Assembly: GCF_902459535.1 (NCBI RefSeq)
Contig: NZ_LR699553.1
Span: 3,348,001 to 3,412,000, forward strand
Length of the DNA stretch: 64,000 nucleotides
Reading direction: 5' to 3'
Source of the DNA: Paraburkholderia dioscoreae
GTDB lineage: Bacteria > Pseudomonadota > Gammaproteobacteria > Burkholderiales > Burkholderiaceae
Both the position numbers and the translations under genes were made by a program. The notes below the pieces were generated by a model. It made no database searches and was not told the DNA's origin. It saw only the letters and a list, made by a program, of their open reading frames with translations. Within the stretch, counting starts at the first letter, position 1. Every line of letters starts with the position of its first letter. Shown one piece after another: positions 8,365 through 17,279 of the stretch.

Positions 8365-8410
8365 GTTTCTACAACCGAACCGACGGCCGACCGGCAAGCG
8401 GCAAACCGCT

Positions 8411-9781
8411 TTACTGCCCCGCGATCGTCATCCGCTCGATCAGCACCGAACCGGTTTTCTTGGTGCCGCGCGTGATCGTATCCGCGCCGATCGCGACGAT
8501 GTGGTGGAACATCTCCTGCAGCGTGCTCGCCACGGTGATTTCCTCGACCGGATACTGGATCTTACCGTTCTCGACCCAGAAGCCCGACGCGCCGCGCGAG
8601 TAGTCGCCCGTCACGTAGTTCACGCCCTGTCCCATCAGTTCTGTCAGCAACAGGCCCGTGCCAAGCTTGCGCAGCATCTCTTCGAAGTCGTCCTCGGGGC
8701 GCGTGTTCGAGCTCAGCAGCGACAGGTTGTGCGAGCCGCCCGCATTGCCGGTGGTCTGCATGCCGAGCTTGCGCGCCGAGTAGGTGGACAGGAAATAGCC
8801 TTCCACCACGCCGTCCTTCACCACCGAACGCTGTCTGGTGCGCACGCCTTCTTCGTCGAACGGCGCGCTGCCCATTGCGCGGGGAATATGCGGGTCTTCG
8901 ACCACCTGCACGTGCGGCGCAAACACCGGCTTGCCCAGGCTGTCGACGAGGAACGTGGTCTTGCGATACAGCGCGCCGCCGCTCGTGGCTTGCACGAATG
9001 CGCCGAGCAGGCCCGCGGCGAGCGGCGCTTCGAACAGCACCGGCACCTTGCGCGTATCCAGGCCGCGCGCGCCGATACGCGCCAGCGCGCGTTGCGCCGC
9101 GTAACGGCCCACCGCTTCCGGATTGGCCAGTTCTTCGGCGCTGCGGGTGGACGTGTACCAGTCGTCGCGCTGCATGTTGCGGCCGCTGCCCGCAATCGGC
9201 GCGCACGCAACGTAGTGGCGCGAGTACGGATAACCCGCCAGGAAACCGCGCGAGGTGGCCAGCACGAACTGCGAGTGCTGCGCCGAGACGCTCGCGCCTT
9301 CCGAATTCTTGATCTGCGGATCGGTCGCGAACGCGGCGTCTTCCGCGCGGCGGGCGATTTCCACCGCTTCGTCCGCGGACAGATTCCACGGGTGATAGAG
9401 ATCGAGATCGCGCGGCGCCGTTTCCAGCAATTCGGCCTCGGCCAGACCCGCGCAGTCGTCTTCAGCCGTGAAGCGCGCGATGTTGTAGGCCGCCGCGACC
9501 GTGTCCTTCAAAGCCTGCGATGAAAAGTCCGAGGTGCTCGCATTGCCGCGCTTGTTACCGATGAACACCGTCACGCCGACCATCTTGTCGCGGTTGTGTT
9601 CGATCGTCTCGACTTCGCCGCGCCGCACGGAGACGGACAGGCCGTCGCCTTCGGAAATCTCGGTCGCCGCGTCGGTACCGCCGAGCGACTTCGCGTGACG
9701 AAGGATGTCCGAGGCTATTTCCTTCAGCTCATCCTGGGTATGCGGAAAAAAGCGCTGCTTGACGTCCATGTCTGCTGCCAT
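8411..9781 (-). CDS. pmbA: Metalloprotease PmbA (TldE)
   Basis: Subunit of the TldD/TldE (PmbA) metalloprotease, which in E. coli trims microcin B17 precursor and degrades the CcdA antitoxin. At 456 aa it matches the E. coli protein (450 aa). The N-terminal region has SLGGTDAATEISEGDGLSV, and the end has NYVTGDYSRGASGFWVENG, both typical. In the heterodimer the metal site is in TldD, not here. The start at 9781 was chosen because upstream residues translate a repeat-containing intergenic sequence. No good SD is visible before this ATG. It overlaps no neighbour; TldD is not in the window. Confidence 0.92.
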   Translation of the reverse strand: MAADMDVKQRFFPHTQDELKEIASDILRHAKSLGGTDAATEISEGDGLSVSVRRGEVETIEHNRDKMVGVTVFIGNKRGNASTSDFSSQALKDTVAAAYNIARFTAEDDCAGLAEAELLETAPRDLDLYHPWNLSADEAVEIARRAEDAAFATDPQIKNSEGASVSAQHSQFVLATSRGFLAGYPYSRHYVACAPIAGSGRNMQRDDWYTSTRSAEELANPEAVGRYAAQRALARIGARGLDTRKVPVLFEAPLAAGLLGAFVQATSGGALYRKTTFLVDSLGKPVFAPHVQVVEDPHIPRAMGSAPFDEEGVRTRQRSVVKDGVVEGYFLSTYSARKLGMQTTGNAGGSHNLSLLSSNTRPEDDFEEMLRKLGTGLLLTELMGQGVNYVTGDYSRGASGFWVENGKIQYPVEEITVASTLQEMFHHIVAIGADTITRGTKKTGSVLIERMTIAGQ

Positions 9782-10101
9782 TGTCGTTGCCGTCCTGTTC
9801 GGGGCCGAGCGGCCCTGTTCACTGTTCACTGTTCGCTGGGTTCGCACCGGTCACGCAGCTCACTCGCTCATGCGCACGCTGGTGTCTGCATGCGTGTGTC
9901 CGGTTACGTATCTCGCGATCATAGCAAGGTACGCGACGCCGTACCTGGCATTCGCTACGCCTCGCGTCGCTGGCGGCTGAGCGTTGCCGGAGCGCCGCGT
10001 TGCCGTCGAGTTGACGTCGCGCCGCCGTCGCTTCGCGGGGCGCGCGGCCTTGTGCGCGGCAGCAGGGCGGTTCGGCGGGCGCGGCACGCTACAATATCGG
10101 C
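9782..10101. other. Intergenic region between divergent pmbA and darP, with heptamer repeats
   Basis: A 320-base gap without a convincing gene. CTGTTC(A/G) occurs at 9795, then as three adjacent copies at 9815-9835, 15-55 bases upstream of the pmbA start. A short inverted repeat AGGTAC / GTACCT lies at 9927-9946. No clear promoter elements were identified. Confidence 0.5.
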
Positions 10102-10713
10102 ATGACACGCAAAACCCGCATTCAAACCATCGAATCCGCCGAGCCGGAAGTCGACGAAAACGGCTACGACCGTCCCAGCAAGTCCCAGCTCAAGCGCGAA
10201 ATGCACGAGCTGCAGGAACTGGGCGCGGCGCTGATCGCGCTGCCCAAAGACGCGCTCAAGCGCATGCCCATGCCCGAAAAGCTCGACGACGCCGTGCGCG
10301 AAGCGCGCCGCATCACCGATCACGAAGGCAAGCGCCGTCAGGTGCAGTACGTGGGCCGCGTGATGCGCTCGCTGCTGGACGAAGAAACCGCCGCGCTGCG
10401 CACCGCGCTCGACACCTACAACGGCGTCAACAAGGCGGAAACGGCCAAACTTCACTGGATCGAGCGCACCCGCGAAAAGCTGCTCGCCGACGACGCCGCG
10501 CTGACCGATTTCATCCGCCAGCACCCGAACGCCGACCCGCAGCAAGGCCGCACGCTGATCCGCAACGCGCGCAAGGAAGCGCAGCAGAGCAAGCCGCCGC
10601 GCTACTTCCGCGAACTGTTCCAGTGGATCAAGAACGCGGACGGCCCGTCCGCGCAGACCGATTCCGACGCCGACGACGCCCTGGACGACGAAGATGACGA
10701 CCGCGACGCCTAA
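10102..10713 (+). CDS. darP: Ribosome biogenesis factor DarP (YjgA, DUF615)
   Basis: A 203-aa YjgA/DUF615 protein, which associates with late 50S precursors and helps large-subunit assembly. Family hallmarks are SKSQLKREMHELQELG near 27-42, LPKDALKRMPMPEKL, and RRQVQYVGRVMR near 78-89. The C-terminus is Asp-rich (SDADDALDDEDDD). Its last 20 bases overlap the start of mog, so the two are probably translationally coupled. It also lies divergent from pmbA, a frequent arrangement in this group. Confidence 0.94.
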   Translation: MTRKTRIQTIESAEPEVDENGYDRPSKSQLKREMHELQELGAALIALPKDALKRMPMPEKLDDAVREARRITDHEGKRRQVQYVGRVMRSLLDEETAALRTALDTYNGVNKAETAKLHWIERTREKLLADDAALTDFIRQHPNADPQQGRTLIRNARKEAQQSKPPRYFRELFQWIKNADGPSAQTDSDADDALDDEDDDRDA

Positions 10714-11350
10714 AAACTCAGGTAAGCCGACGCGTAATTACCCCGACGAAATCGTGATCGGTCTCGTGTCGATCAGCGACCGTGCCTCCACCGGCGTGTA
10801 CGAGGACAAAGGCATTCCGGCGTTGCAGGAATGGCTCGGCGCAGCGTTGAGCTCGCCGTGGCAAGTGGTCACCCGGTTGATTCAGGACGATGCGCCGACC
10901 ATTTCGGCCACCCTGACCGAACTGGTCGACGAGGTTGGCTGCGATCTGGTGCTGACCACCGGCGGCACCGGCCCGTCGCGCCGCGACGTGACGCCGGAGG
11001 CGACGCTTTCGGTCGCCACGAAGGAAATGCCGGGTTTCGGCGAGCAGATGCGGCAGATCAGCCTGAATTTCGTGCCGACCGCGATCCTGTCGCGCCAGGT
11101 CGCGGTAATCCGCGAAACGGCGGAGCGCGCGGCGCTGATCATCAACCTGCCGGGTCAGCCTAAGTCGATCAGGGAAACGCTGGAAGGCTTGCGCGACGCC
11201 GAAGCAGGCGGCGCAGTGAAGGTGCCGGGCATTTTCGCCGCCGTGCCGTATTGCATCGACCTGATCGGCGGCCCATATGTGGAAACCAACGCCGACGTGG
11301 TGAAGGCGTTCCGGCCGAAGAACGCGCAGCGCGCGCCCCGGCCGGCTTAA
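10694..11350 (+). CDS. mog: Molybdopterin adenylyltransferase
   Basis: MogA/MoaB-type enzyme that adenylates molybdopterin before molybdate insertion. The molybdopterin-binding signature TTGGTGPSRRDVTPEA is intact near residues 96-111, and SDRASTGVYEDKG lies near the N-terminus. The product is 218 aa, somewhat longer than E. coli MogA (195 aa), with short Lys/Pro-rich ends. It overlaps darP by 20 bp. It supplies cofactor that the molybdenum formate dehydrogenase encoded at the end of the window would need, although the genes are not linked in an operon. Confidence 0.93.
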   Translation: MTTATPKNSGKPTRNYPDEIVIGLVSISDRASTGVYEDKGIPALQEWLGAALSSPWQVVTRLIQDDAPTISATLTELVDEVGCDLVLTTGGTGPSRRDVTPEATLSVATKEMPGFGEQMRQISLNFVPTAILSRQVAVIRETAERAALIINLPGQPKSIRETLEGLRDAEAGGAVKVPGIFAAVPYCIDLIGGPYVETNADVVKAFRPKNAQRAPRPA

Positions 11351-11356
11351 GCCTTC

Positions 11357-11980
11357 TTATTCCGCAGCTTTTTCCGCGCCGTTAACAGCGTCCGGCGCCG
11401 ACGGGATCAGGAAGTGCTCGCGGTAGTACTTCAGCTCGTCGATCGACTCATGAATATCGGCCAGCGCCGTATGCATCGCGCGCTTCTGGAAGCCTTTGTA
11501 GATGGCCGGCTGCCAGCGGCGGCACAGTTCCTTGAGCGTGCTGACGTCGAGATTGCGGTAATGGAAGAAGCGCTCCAGATCCGGCATCCAGCGCGCCATG
11601 AAGCGGCGGTCCTGGCAGATCGAGTTGCCGCACATCGGCGATTTGCCCGGCGGCACGTAGACGCTCAGGAAATCGCGGATCTGTTCGGTGGCGTCGGCCT
11701 CGCTCACCGTGGAGGCCTTCACGCGGTCGATCAGGCCCGAGCGGCCATGCGTGTTCTGATTCCACTGATCCATTCCGGCGAGCGTCTCGTCGCTCTGGTG
11801 AATCGCCAGAACCGGGCCTTCGACCATTCTGTCGAGCGTGGAGTTCGTCACTACCACCGCGATTTCGATGATGCGGTCGGAATGGGGCTCGAGCCCGGTC
11901 ATTTCCATGTCCAGCCAGACGAGATTCATGTCGCTGCGCACGAGCGGCGGCTGTTCGGTGGATGCGAGGATGTCAGTCAT
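11357..11980 (-). CDS. orn: Oligoribonuclease
   Basis: A 3'-5' exonuclease that degrades 2-5 nt RNA and the c-di-GMP product pGpG to mononucleotides; usually essential in proteobacteria. The 207-aa product is a DEDDh nuclease: the first acidic pair is in WLDMEMTGL (Asp24, Glu26), followed by DRIIEIAVVVT, and the C-terminal part has HTALADIHESIDEL with the catalytic His/Asp. About 17 residues precede the conserved core, so a start at the internal Met18 is possible. It is convergent with mog, only 6 bp away, with no obvious terminator between. Confidence 0.96.
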   Translation of the reverse strand: MTDILASTEQPPLVRSDMNLVWLDMEMTGLEPHSDRIIEIAVVVTNSTLDRMVEGPVLAIHQSDETLAGMDQWNQNTHGRSGLIDRVKASTVSEADATEQIRDFLSVYVPPGKSPMCGNSICQDRRFMARWMPDLERFFHYRNLDVSTLKELCRRWQPAIYKGFQKRAMHTALADIHESIDELKYYREHFLIPSAPDAVNGAEKAAE

Positions 11981-12137
11981 GAAGGCAACCCTGGTGGCCG
12001 GGCAAACGGCTGCTCTGCAGGCCCGCCTGCCACGGCGATTGTTCGTTTGAGATTGGTTTGAGCTGGTTTGAGGCTATCCCCCGCCGCGAGGCGGGAGGAA
12101 ACATATAATTCTCGCATAGATACCACGGAATCCCCGG

Positions 12138-13397
12138 ATGCCTACCCTGTACTTCACCGTTCTGTTCGTCGTCGCCGTCGTGGCGATGGTCGGCACCAAG
12201 CTGTGGCTCGCGTCGCGGCAAATCCGCTTCGTGGTCGGCCATCGCGAGCAGGTGCCGAGCCAGTTCGCCGGCACCATCGCCCTCACTGCGCACCAGCGCG
12301 CCGCCGACTATACCGTCGAGCGCACCCGTCTCACCATGATCGAGATCGTCGTTAGCGCGGCCGTGCTGATCGGCCTCACGCTGCTCGGCGGCGTACAGGC
12401 GCTCGATCTGGCCACCTCCGACTGGCTCGGCCGCGGTTATATCGGCCAGATCGCGCTGGTCGCCGCGGTGATCGCGATCACCAGCGCGGTCGATCTGCCG
12501 TTCGATTACTACCGTCAGTTCGTGGTCGAACAGCGCTTCGGCTTCAACCGCATGAGCAAGGGCATTTTCTTCGTCGACCGGCTCAAGGGCGTGCTGCTCG
12601 GCGCCGCGTTCGGCCTGCCGCTGCTGTTCGTCGTGCTGTGGTTGATGAACCAGGCCGGCAGCCTGTGGTGGCTGTGGACCTGGATCGTATGGGTCGCCTT
12701 CCAGATGCTCGTGCTGGTGCTGTATCCGTCGTTTATCGCGCCGCTTTTCAACAAGTTCGAGCCGCTCAAGGACGAAGCACTGAAAAGCCGCATCGAGGCG
12801 CTGATGCAGCGCTGCGGTTTCGCCGCCAAGGGCCTGTTCGTGATGGACGGCAGCCGCCGTTCGGCGCACGGCAACGCCTACTTCACCGGCTTCGGCGCGG
12901 CCAAGCGGATCGTGTTCTTCGACACGCTGCTCGCGCGTCTGTCGGGTAGCGAGATCGAAGCCGTGCTCGCGCACGAACTCGGCCACTTCAAACGCCGTCA
13001 TGTGATCAAGCGCATGCTCGTCACCTTCGCGATCAGTCTCGTGATGCTCGCCCTGCTCGGCTGGCTCATGCAGTGCGTGTGGTTCTATGAAGGGCTGGGC
13101 GTGCGGCCGTCGCTGGTCGGCGGCAATAGCGGCCTCGCGCTGGTGCTGTTCTTCCTCGCGCTGCCGGTGTTCCTGTTCTTCGTGACGCCGCTCGGCAGCC
13201 TGAGCTCGCGCAAGCACGAGTTCGAAGCCGACGCGTTCGCCGCGACCCAGACCGACGCGCAAGACCTCGTCAACGCGCTCGTCAAGCTGTACGAGGACAA
13301 TGCGTCGACCCTAACGCCCGACCCGCTTTACACCGCGTTCTACTACTCGCATCCGCCGGCGTCGCAGCGGATCGACCGCCTGCTGCGGCACGCATGA
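12138..13397 (+). CDS. M48 family zinc metallopeptidase (CAAX prenyl protease-like)
   Basis: A 419-aa integral-membrane metalloprotease of the Ste24/HtpX-like M48 family. The zinc site HELGH is at residues 279-283, and the third ligand is expected in KHEFEADAFA further on. About five to seven hydrophobic segments flank it (first at residues 3-18, others at 70-90, 105-120, 150-200, 290-310 and 335-355). The last codons overlap the first codon of rsgA (ATGA). Prenylated substrates are not expected in bacteria, so a membrane protein quality-control role is more likely. Confidence 0.9.
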   Translation: MPTLYFTVLFVVAVVAMVGTKLWLASRQIRFVVGHREQVPSQFAGTIALTAHQRAADYTVERTRLTMIEIVVSAAVLIGLTLLGGVQALDLATSDWLGRGYIGQIALVAAVIAITSAVDLPFDYYRQFVVEQRFGFNRMSKGIFFVDRLKGVLLGAAFGLPLLFVVLWLMNQAGSLWWLWTWIVWVAFQMLVLVLYPSFIAPLFNKFEPLKDEALKSRIEALMQRCGFAAKGLFVMDGSRRSAHGNAYFTGFGAAKRIVFFDTLLARLSGSEIEAVLAHELGHFKRRHVIKRMLVTFAISLVMLALLGWLMQCVWFYEGLGVRPSLVGGNSGLALVLFFLALPVFLFFVTPLGSLSSRKHEFEADAFAATQTDAQDLVNALVKLYEDNASTLTPDPLYTAFYYSHPPASQRIDRLLRHA

Positions 13398-14344
13398 GCG
13401 GCCGCTCCCCGAAAGCGCCGCGCGCGCCGTCCAACGCGCGCGTAGGCGGCCTCGTCGTGGCCGCGCATGGCCGCCACTATCTGGTCGCACCGGATGACGG
13501 CGGCGCCCTGCTCCAATGCTTCCCGCGCGGCAAACGCAGCGAGGTGGCCGTCGGCGATCATGTGATTTACGAGCTGGCTTCGGCGGATCAAGGCGTGATC
13601 GTCGAAATCGGCGAACGACGCAATCTGCTGTACCGCTCGGATCAGTACAAATCGAAGCTGTTCGCGGCCAACCTCGATCAACTGCTGATCGTGCTCGCCA
13701 CCGAACCGCATTTCAGCGAAGATCTTCTTGGCCGCGCACTCGTCGCAGCCGAGGCGAATGAGCTGAAGCCGTTGATCGTGCTGAACAAGACCGACGTGAC
13801 CGATGAGCTCGAAGGCGCGCGCAAGCGGCTCGAGCCGTATCGCGCGCTGGGTTATACGGTCGTGGAAGTGTCCATCAGGACGCAGCCCGAGGCCGCGCGC
13901 GCCGCGCTGATCGAACGTCTGCATGGTCATTCGACGCTGCTGCTCGGCCAGTCGGGCATGGGCAAATCGACACTCGTCAATCTGCTGATTCCCGATGCCG
14001 AAGTCGCCACGCGCGAAATCTCGACGGCGCTCAACAGCGGGCGCCATACGACCACCTTCACGCGTCTCTATCCACTGCCCGACAGCGCGGACGGCACAGG
14101 CGGCTCGTTGATCGACTCGCCGGGCTTCCAGGAATTCGGCCTGCATCACCTGACCGAGGGGCGGCTCGAGCGAGCGTTTCCCGAGTTCCGCCCGTTGCTG
14201 CCGAACTGCCGGTTCTACAACTGCCATCATCTGCACGAACCCGGTTGCGCGATCCTCGAAGCGGTCGCGGATGGCCGCATCCGCCGCGAACGGCATGCGC
14301 TGTATGCGCAACTCGTGCACGAAGCCAGCCAGATCGTGCGCTGA
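13394..14344 (+). CDS. rsgA: Ribosome small subunit-dependent GTPase A
   Basis: Circularly permuted GTPase that checks late 30S maturation. The 316-aa product has an N-terminal OB fold (residues about 10-75), then the permuted G motifs: G4 NKTD near 131-134, P-loop GQSGMGKS at 185-192, and G3 DSPGF near 240. A zinc-binding knuckle (NCRFYNCHHLHEPGC) lies near 274-288. It starts inside the stop of the M48 protease gene (ATGA) and is followed 1 bp later by the DUF2007 gene, so the three form one transcription unit. Confidence 0.96.
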   Translation: MSGRSPKAPRAPSNARVGGLVVAAHGRHYLVAPDDGGALLQCFPRGKRSEVAVGDHVIYELASADQGVIVEIGERRNLLYRSDQYKSKLFAANLDQLLIVLATEPHFSEDLLGRALVAAEANELKPLIVLNKTDVTDELEGARKRLEPYRALGYTVVEVSIRTQPEAARAALIERLHGHSTLLLGQSGMGKSTLVNLLIPDAEVATREISTALNSGRHTTTFTRLYPLPDSADGTGGSLIDSPGFQEFGLHHLTEGRLERAFPEFRPLLPNCRFYNCHHLHEPGCAILEAVADGRIRRERHALYAQLVHEASQIVR

Positions 14345-14345
14345 C

Positions 14346-14666
14346 ATGAGATTGATGCGCGCGCCGAATCTGATCATCGGGCAGCACTGGGTCAATGTGC
14401 TGGCAACCGCGGGCATTGCTTGCGAGTTGCACAACCGTTATCTGAACGGGGCGCTCGGCGATATTCCGGCGGATCAGTGTTCGCCTGAGCTTTGGCTCGT
14501 CGATGAACGCGATGAGGCGATGGCCCGAAAGTTGATCGATGCGGCTTCACATGGGCCGGCAGCGGGAACGCCTGGCTGGCTGTGCCGGCAGTGTGGTGAG
14601 ATGCTCGAAGCGCAGTTTACGGTGTGCTGGAAGTGCGGGACAGCGCGGGATCCGCGAGATGGGTGA
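14346..14666 (+). CDS. DUF2007 domain protein with C-terminal zinc ribbon
   Basis: A 106-aa protein starting 1 bp after the rsgA stop. Residues 6-65 resemble DUF2007, a ferredoxin-fold domain found in putative signal-transduction proteins. Residues 80-97 hold two CxxC pairs (Cys80, Cys83, Cys94, Cys97), a likely zinc ribbon. Met1 and Met4 are alternative starts. Tight linkage to rsgA hints at a ribosome or nucleic-acid role, but no function is established. Confidence 0.8.
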   Translation: MRLMRAPNLIIGQHWVNVLATAGIACELHNRYLNGALGDIPADQCSPELWLVDERDEAMARKLIDAASHGPAAGTPGWLCRQCGEMLEAQFTVCWKCGTARDPRDG

Positions 14667-14827
14667 AGCGGGTTTTTGTTGACCAGGCGGGGCTCGGTGG
14701 CTCGGTGACCGCTGCAGGTTAAAAGCCAACTGTCGTCGTGTTGAGTGTGCTTCGGGCTCGGTGCTGATTGACATTGCTCTTCCCGTGCGAGATCGGTGCC
14801 CACTTATTCGAGACGAGTTGTAAGCTC

Positions 14828-14856
14828 AAAAAAACCGGATCTTATCCGGTTTTTTT
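14828..14856. terminator. Bidirectional intrinsic terminator
   Basis: A7, ACCGGAT-CTT-ATCCGGT, T7: a compact perfect hairpin between the rsgA operon and the convergent CobD/CbiB-family gene. Confidence 0.9.
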
Positions 14857-14882
14857 GTGTCAATCGCGACTCGGGGGCAACG

Positions 14883-15821
14883 TCAAGCGAGCCACACCGC
14901 GATCGTCAGCATCAGCAGCAGAATCATCCACAGCACCACCGCGCGCCACACCAGACCCACGGCCGATTGCAGCGTGCGCGGCGTGCAGTCGTCGCCGACC
15001 TGCATCGGGCCGCCGTCGCCGGTGGCTAGCGCATCGAGGCTGGACGGCTCAGCCAGCGGCCCGCTCAGGCGCGCGCCCAGCGCACCGCTGCCCGCGGCCA
15101 GTAACACGCCGTCGTTCGCATCCGGCCACTGACGCGCATGATTGCGCCACGCATAAATCGCGTCTTCGAAATTGCCGACAATCGCAAAGCCCAGCGACGT
15201 CAGCCGCGCGGGCACCCAGTCGATCACGAAGAAGGCACGCTGTGCGAAGCTCGAAAACGCGACCGTGCGATCGTCCACCGGCCGCGCCCATGCGCGCGCG
15301 AGATATTCGGCAATCCGGTACAGCACCGCGCCCGCCGGTCCGACCGGAATCAGAAACCAGAAGAACACACCGAACACGTGCCGATGCGAAGCGACCACCG
15401 CATGAATCAGCGTATGGCGCACGATTTCGCTGACAGGCATGTCAACAGTATCGAGTCCGGTCCACTCGTTCAGGATTTCACGCGCGTGCGGCACGTCGTC
15501 GTTATTCAACGCGAGGTGGATGTCCGTGAAGTAATGGCTGAACTGGCGAAAGCCGAGCGTGAAGTACAGCACCGCGACGTTCCACAAGAACGCCAGCGCA
15601 AAGTGAATGTGGTAAAGCACGTAGTAGACGAGCGCAACGGCCAGCGTCCAGGGCACCACCACCACGAGCCAGGCAAGCAGGCCATGCTTCGGCTTGCCGG
15701 CATCGAATCCGTGCGCCGCCGACTCCGCATGGTATTGAAGCAGCGCTGACACCGGATTGTTCGGCGACAGCGCACGCATTTGTTCAATGATCAGGGCCAG
15801 CAATACAGAGAAAAAAGTCAT
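14883..15821 (-). CDS. CobD/CbiB-family integral membrane protein
   Basis: A 312-aa protein with hydrophobic segments near 1-15, 47-68, 70-92, 148-170 and at the C-terminus (about 285-312). The layout and the motif NEWTGLDTVDMPVSEIVRHTL are typical of the CobD/CbiB/AmpE family. CbiB attaches aminopropanol to cobyric acid, but no other cobalamin gene is near and the gene stands alone, so a role like AmpE (beta-lactamase induction, regulatory) is equally possible. Substrate not known. Confidence 0.8.
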   Translation of the reverse strand: MTFFSVLLALIIEQMRALSPNNPVSALLQYHAESAAHGFDAGKPKHGLLAWLVVVVPWTLAVALVYYVLYHIHFALAFLWNVAVLYFTLGFRQFSHYFTDIHLALNNDDVPHAREILNEWTGLDTVDMPVSEIVRHTLIHAVVASHRHVFGVFFWFLIPVGPAGAVLYRIAEYLARAWARPVDDRTVAFSSFAQRAFFVIDWVPARLTSLGFAIVGNFEDAIYAWRNHARQWPDANDGVLLAAGSGALGARLSGPLAEPSSLDALATGDGGPMQVGDDCTPRTLQSAVGLVWRAVVLWMILLLMLTIAVWLA

Positions 15822-15935
15822 GCGATGCGCCGTGCTTTTCGAGTTTTACGATTGTTTTATAACGATAGCACAGGGTCGGATGCGACTGAGCGCAGACGTT
15901 GACAAACACCCAACAACTGCACAGTTCCGTGCGGT

Positions 15936-16652
15936 TTACGCCGCAAGAAAGCGATAGAAGTTGCGCAGCATCGCAGCCGTCGCGCCCCAGATGAAGTAGT
16001 GTCCGCCGACTTCGCTCCCGCTTTGCCCAGCTTCAGCCGACGCGCCGCGCGGATACGGCATGGCGAAAAAGCGCCGCTCGCCACCCTCATAGCGGAACAC
16101 GCGCTCCTCGTGATGGGCAGGGTTCATCAGAAAGGCGAGCGGCACTTCGAAGACTTCGGCTACTTCGAGCGCGTCCGCTTTCACCGTGAACGGCGGATGC
16201 ACGAGGCCGATGACCGGCGTCACGCGAAAGCCGGTGCCCGTCAGATAGTCGGGCAATGCGCCGAGAATTTCCACACGCGACGGCGCGAGACCGACCTCCT
16301 CCTGTGCTTCGCGCAGCGCGGTCGCGGTGGCGTCGGCATCGAAGGGTTCGTGACGGCCGCCGGGAAAGCTCACCTGTCCGGCGTGATCGTTCAGATGGTC
16401 GGCGCGCTGCGTCAGCAGCACGGTCAGACCGTGCTCGCGGATCACTAGCGGCACGAGCACTGCCGCGACTCGTGGATCGGCATGGGTATCGCGCCAAGGC
16501 GCTTCGACGAAAGGCTCGGGGGTCCAGGCAAGAGGCTGCTCGAAGCGTGCGCGCAGGCCGTCAGGCGTGAGACGGTCGCCGGCCACTGGCGGCAGATCGG
16601 CGCCCGTCGCTTCGACAGGCAGAGTTTCAGGCTCAAAGACGGGGCGGATCAA
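15936..16652 (-). CDS. CoA pyrophosphatase-type Nudix hydrolase
   Basis: Probably hydrolyses CoA or acyl-CoA to 3',5'-ADP and 4'-phosphopantetheine. The 238-aa product has the signature upstream of the Nudix box (LLTQRADHLNDHAGQVSFPGG, residues 79-99, of which the run from QRAD to FPGG is diagnostic of CoA Nudix enzymes), then the catalytic REAQEEVGL at 114-122. The first glutamate of the canonical box is replaced by an Asp/Ala-rich run, as is common in this subgroup. It lies upstream of the CobD/CbiB-family gene on the same strand. Confidence 0.88.
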   Translation of the reverse strand: MIRPVFEPETLPVEATGADLPPVAGDRLTPDGLRARFEQPLAWTPEPFVEAPWRDTHADPRVAAVLVPLVIREHGLTVLLTQRADHLNDHAGQVSFPGGRHEPFDADATATALREAQEEVGLAPSRVEILGALPDYLTGTGFRVTPVIGLVHPPFTVKADALEVAEVFEVPLAFLMNPAHHEERVFRYEGGERRFFAMPYPRGASAEAGQSGSEVGGHYFIWGATAAMLRNFYRFLAA

Positions 16653-16707
16653 CGGGTCTCTCGAAATGAGCGGATAGGGGACATGCCGCTATTTTGACCT
16701 GGCAAAC

Positions 16708-16734
16708 AAAAAAGCACCCGCGAGGGTGCTTTTT
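16708..16734. terminator. Intrinsic terminator of the rpsP-rplS operon
   Basis: AAAAAAGCACCC-GCGA-GGGTGCTTTTT lies 11 bases downstream of rplS on the minus strand; the T/A runs on both sides allow it to work in either direction. Confidence 0.88.
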
Positions 16735-16744
16735 CTTACAGCAT

Positions 16745-17134
16745 TTACGCTTCCGGAGCAGCGCGGTCTTTCTTCGCGACCAGCTTTTCCTTGATTCGAG
16801 CCGACTTGCCCGAACGGTCGCGCAGGTAGTACAGCTTCGCACGACGCACGTCGCCGCGACGCTTCACGACGATGCTCGCCAGCAGCGGCGAGTACGTCTG
16901 GAACGTACGCTCGACGCCTTCGCCCGACGAAATCTTGCGGACGATGAACGACGAATTCAGACCACGGTTACGCTTGGCGATCACGACGCCTTCGTAAGCC
17001 TGAACACGCTTACGCGTACCTTCAACCACGTTCACGCTGACGATCACCGTATCGCCGGGGGCGAATTCGGGGATGGTCTTCTCGCCGAGGGCGCGCGCGA
17101 TTTCTTCCTGCTCGAGTTTTGCAATCAGATTCAT
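16745..17134 (-). CDS. rplS: 50S ribosomal protein L19
   Basis: Component of the 50S subunit at the 30S interface. The 129-aa product starts MNLIAKLEQEEI, with typical FAPGDTVIVSVNVVEGTRKRVQ and KLYYLRDRSGKSARIKE segments, and has a slightly longer C-terminus than E. coli L19 (115 aa). The ATG at 17134 is preferred over the in-frame GTG one codon earlier because TAGGAG is well placed for it. Last gene of the rpsP-rimM-trmD-rplS operon. Confidence 0.97.
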   Translation of the reverse strand: MNLIAKLEQEEIARALGEKTIPEFAPGDTVIVSVNVVEGTRKRVQAYEGVVIAKRNRGLNSSFIVRKISSGEGVERTFQTYSPLLASIVVKRRGDVRRAKLYYLRDRSGKSARIKEKLVAKKDRAAPEA

Positions 17135-17279
17135 CACTGACTCCTAAGTCCATCTTGTCGGCGTTCGTACCTGCCTCGCAGAAAATGCTCGGCTACGGCC
17201 CCGATAGAGGATGGGTTCACATCTGGCGCCGTGCACGCATGCGCGGCGCCGCCTAATGTCCGCTCGAAAGACCAAGGCT

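Noticed and set aside
8327..9523. 398-codon plus-strand frame over pmbA.
   Set aside because: Shadow of pmbA; it begins inside the folA/pmbA terminator hairpin.
9860..10108. 82-codon minus-strand frame in the pmbA-darP gap.
   Set aside because: No SD, Arg/Ala-rich translation and overlap with the darP start; nothing supports it as a gene.
14883..15821. Assignment of the CobD/CbiB-family protein as a cobalamin biosynthesis enzyme.
   Set aside because: No cobalamin gene is near and the gene stands alone; family membership does not fix the function.
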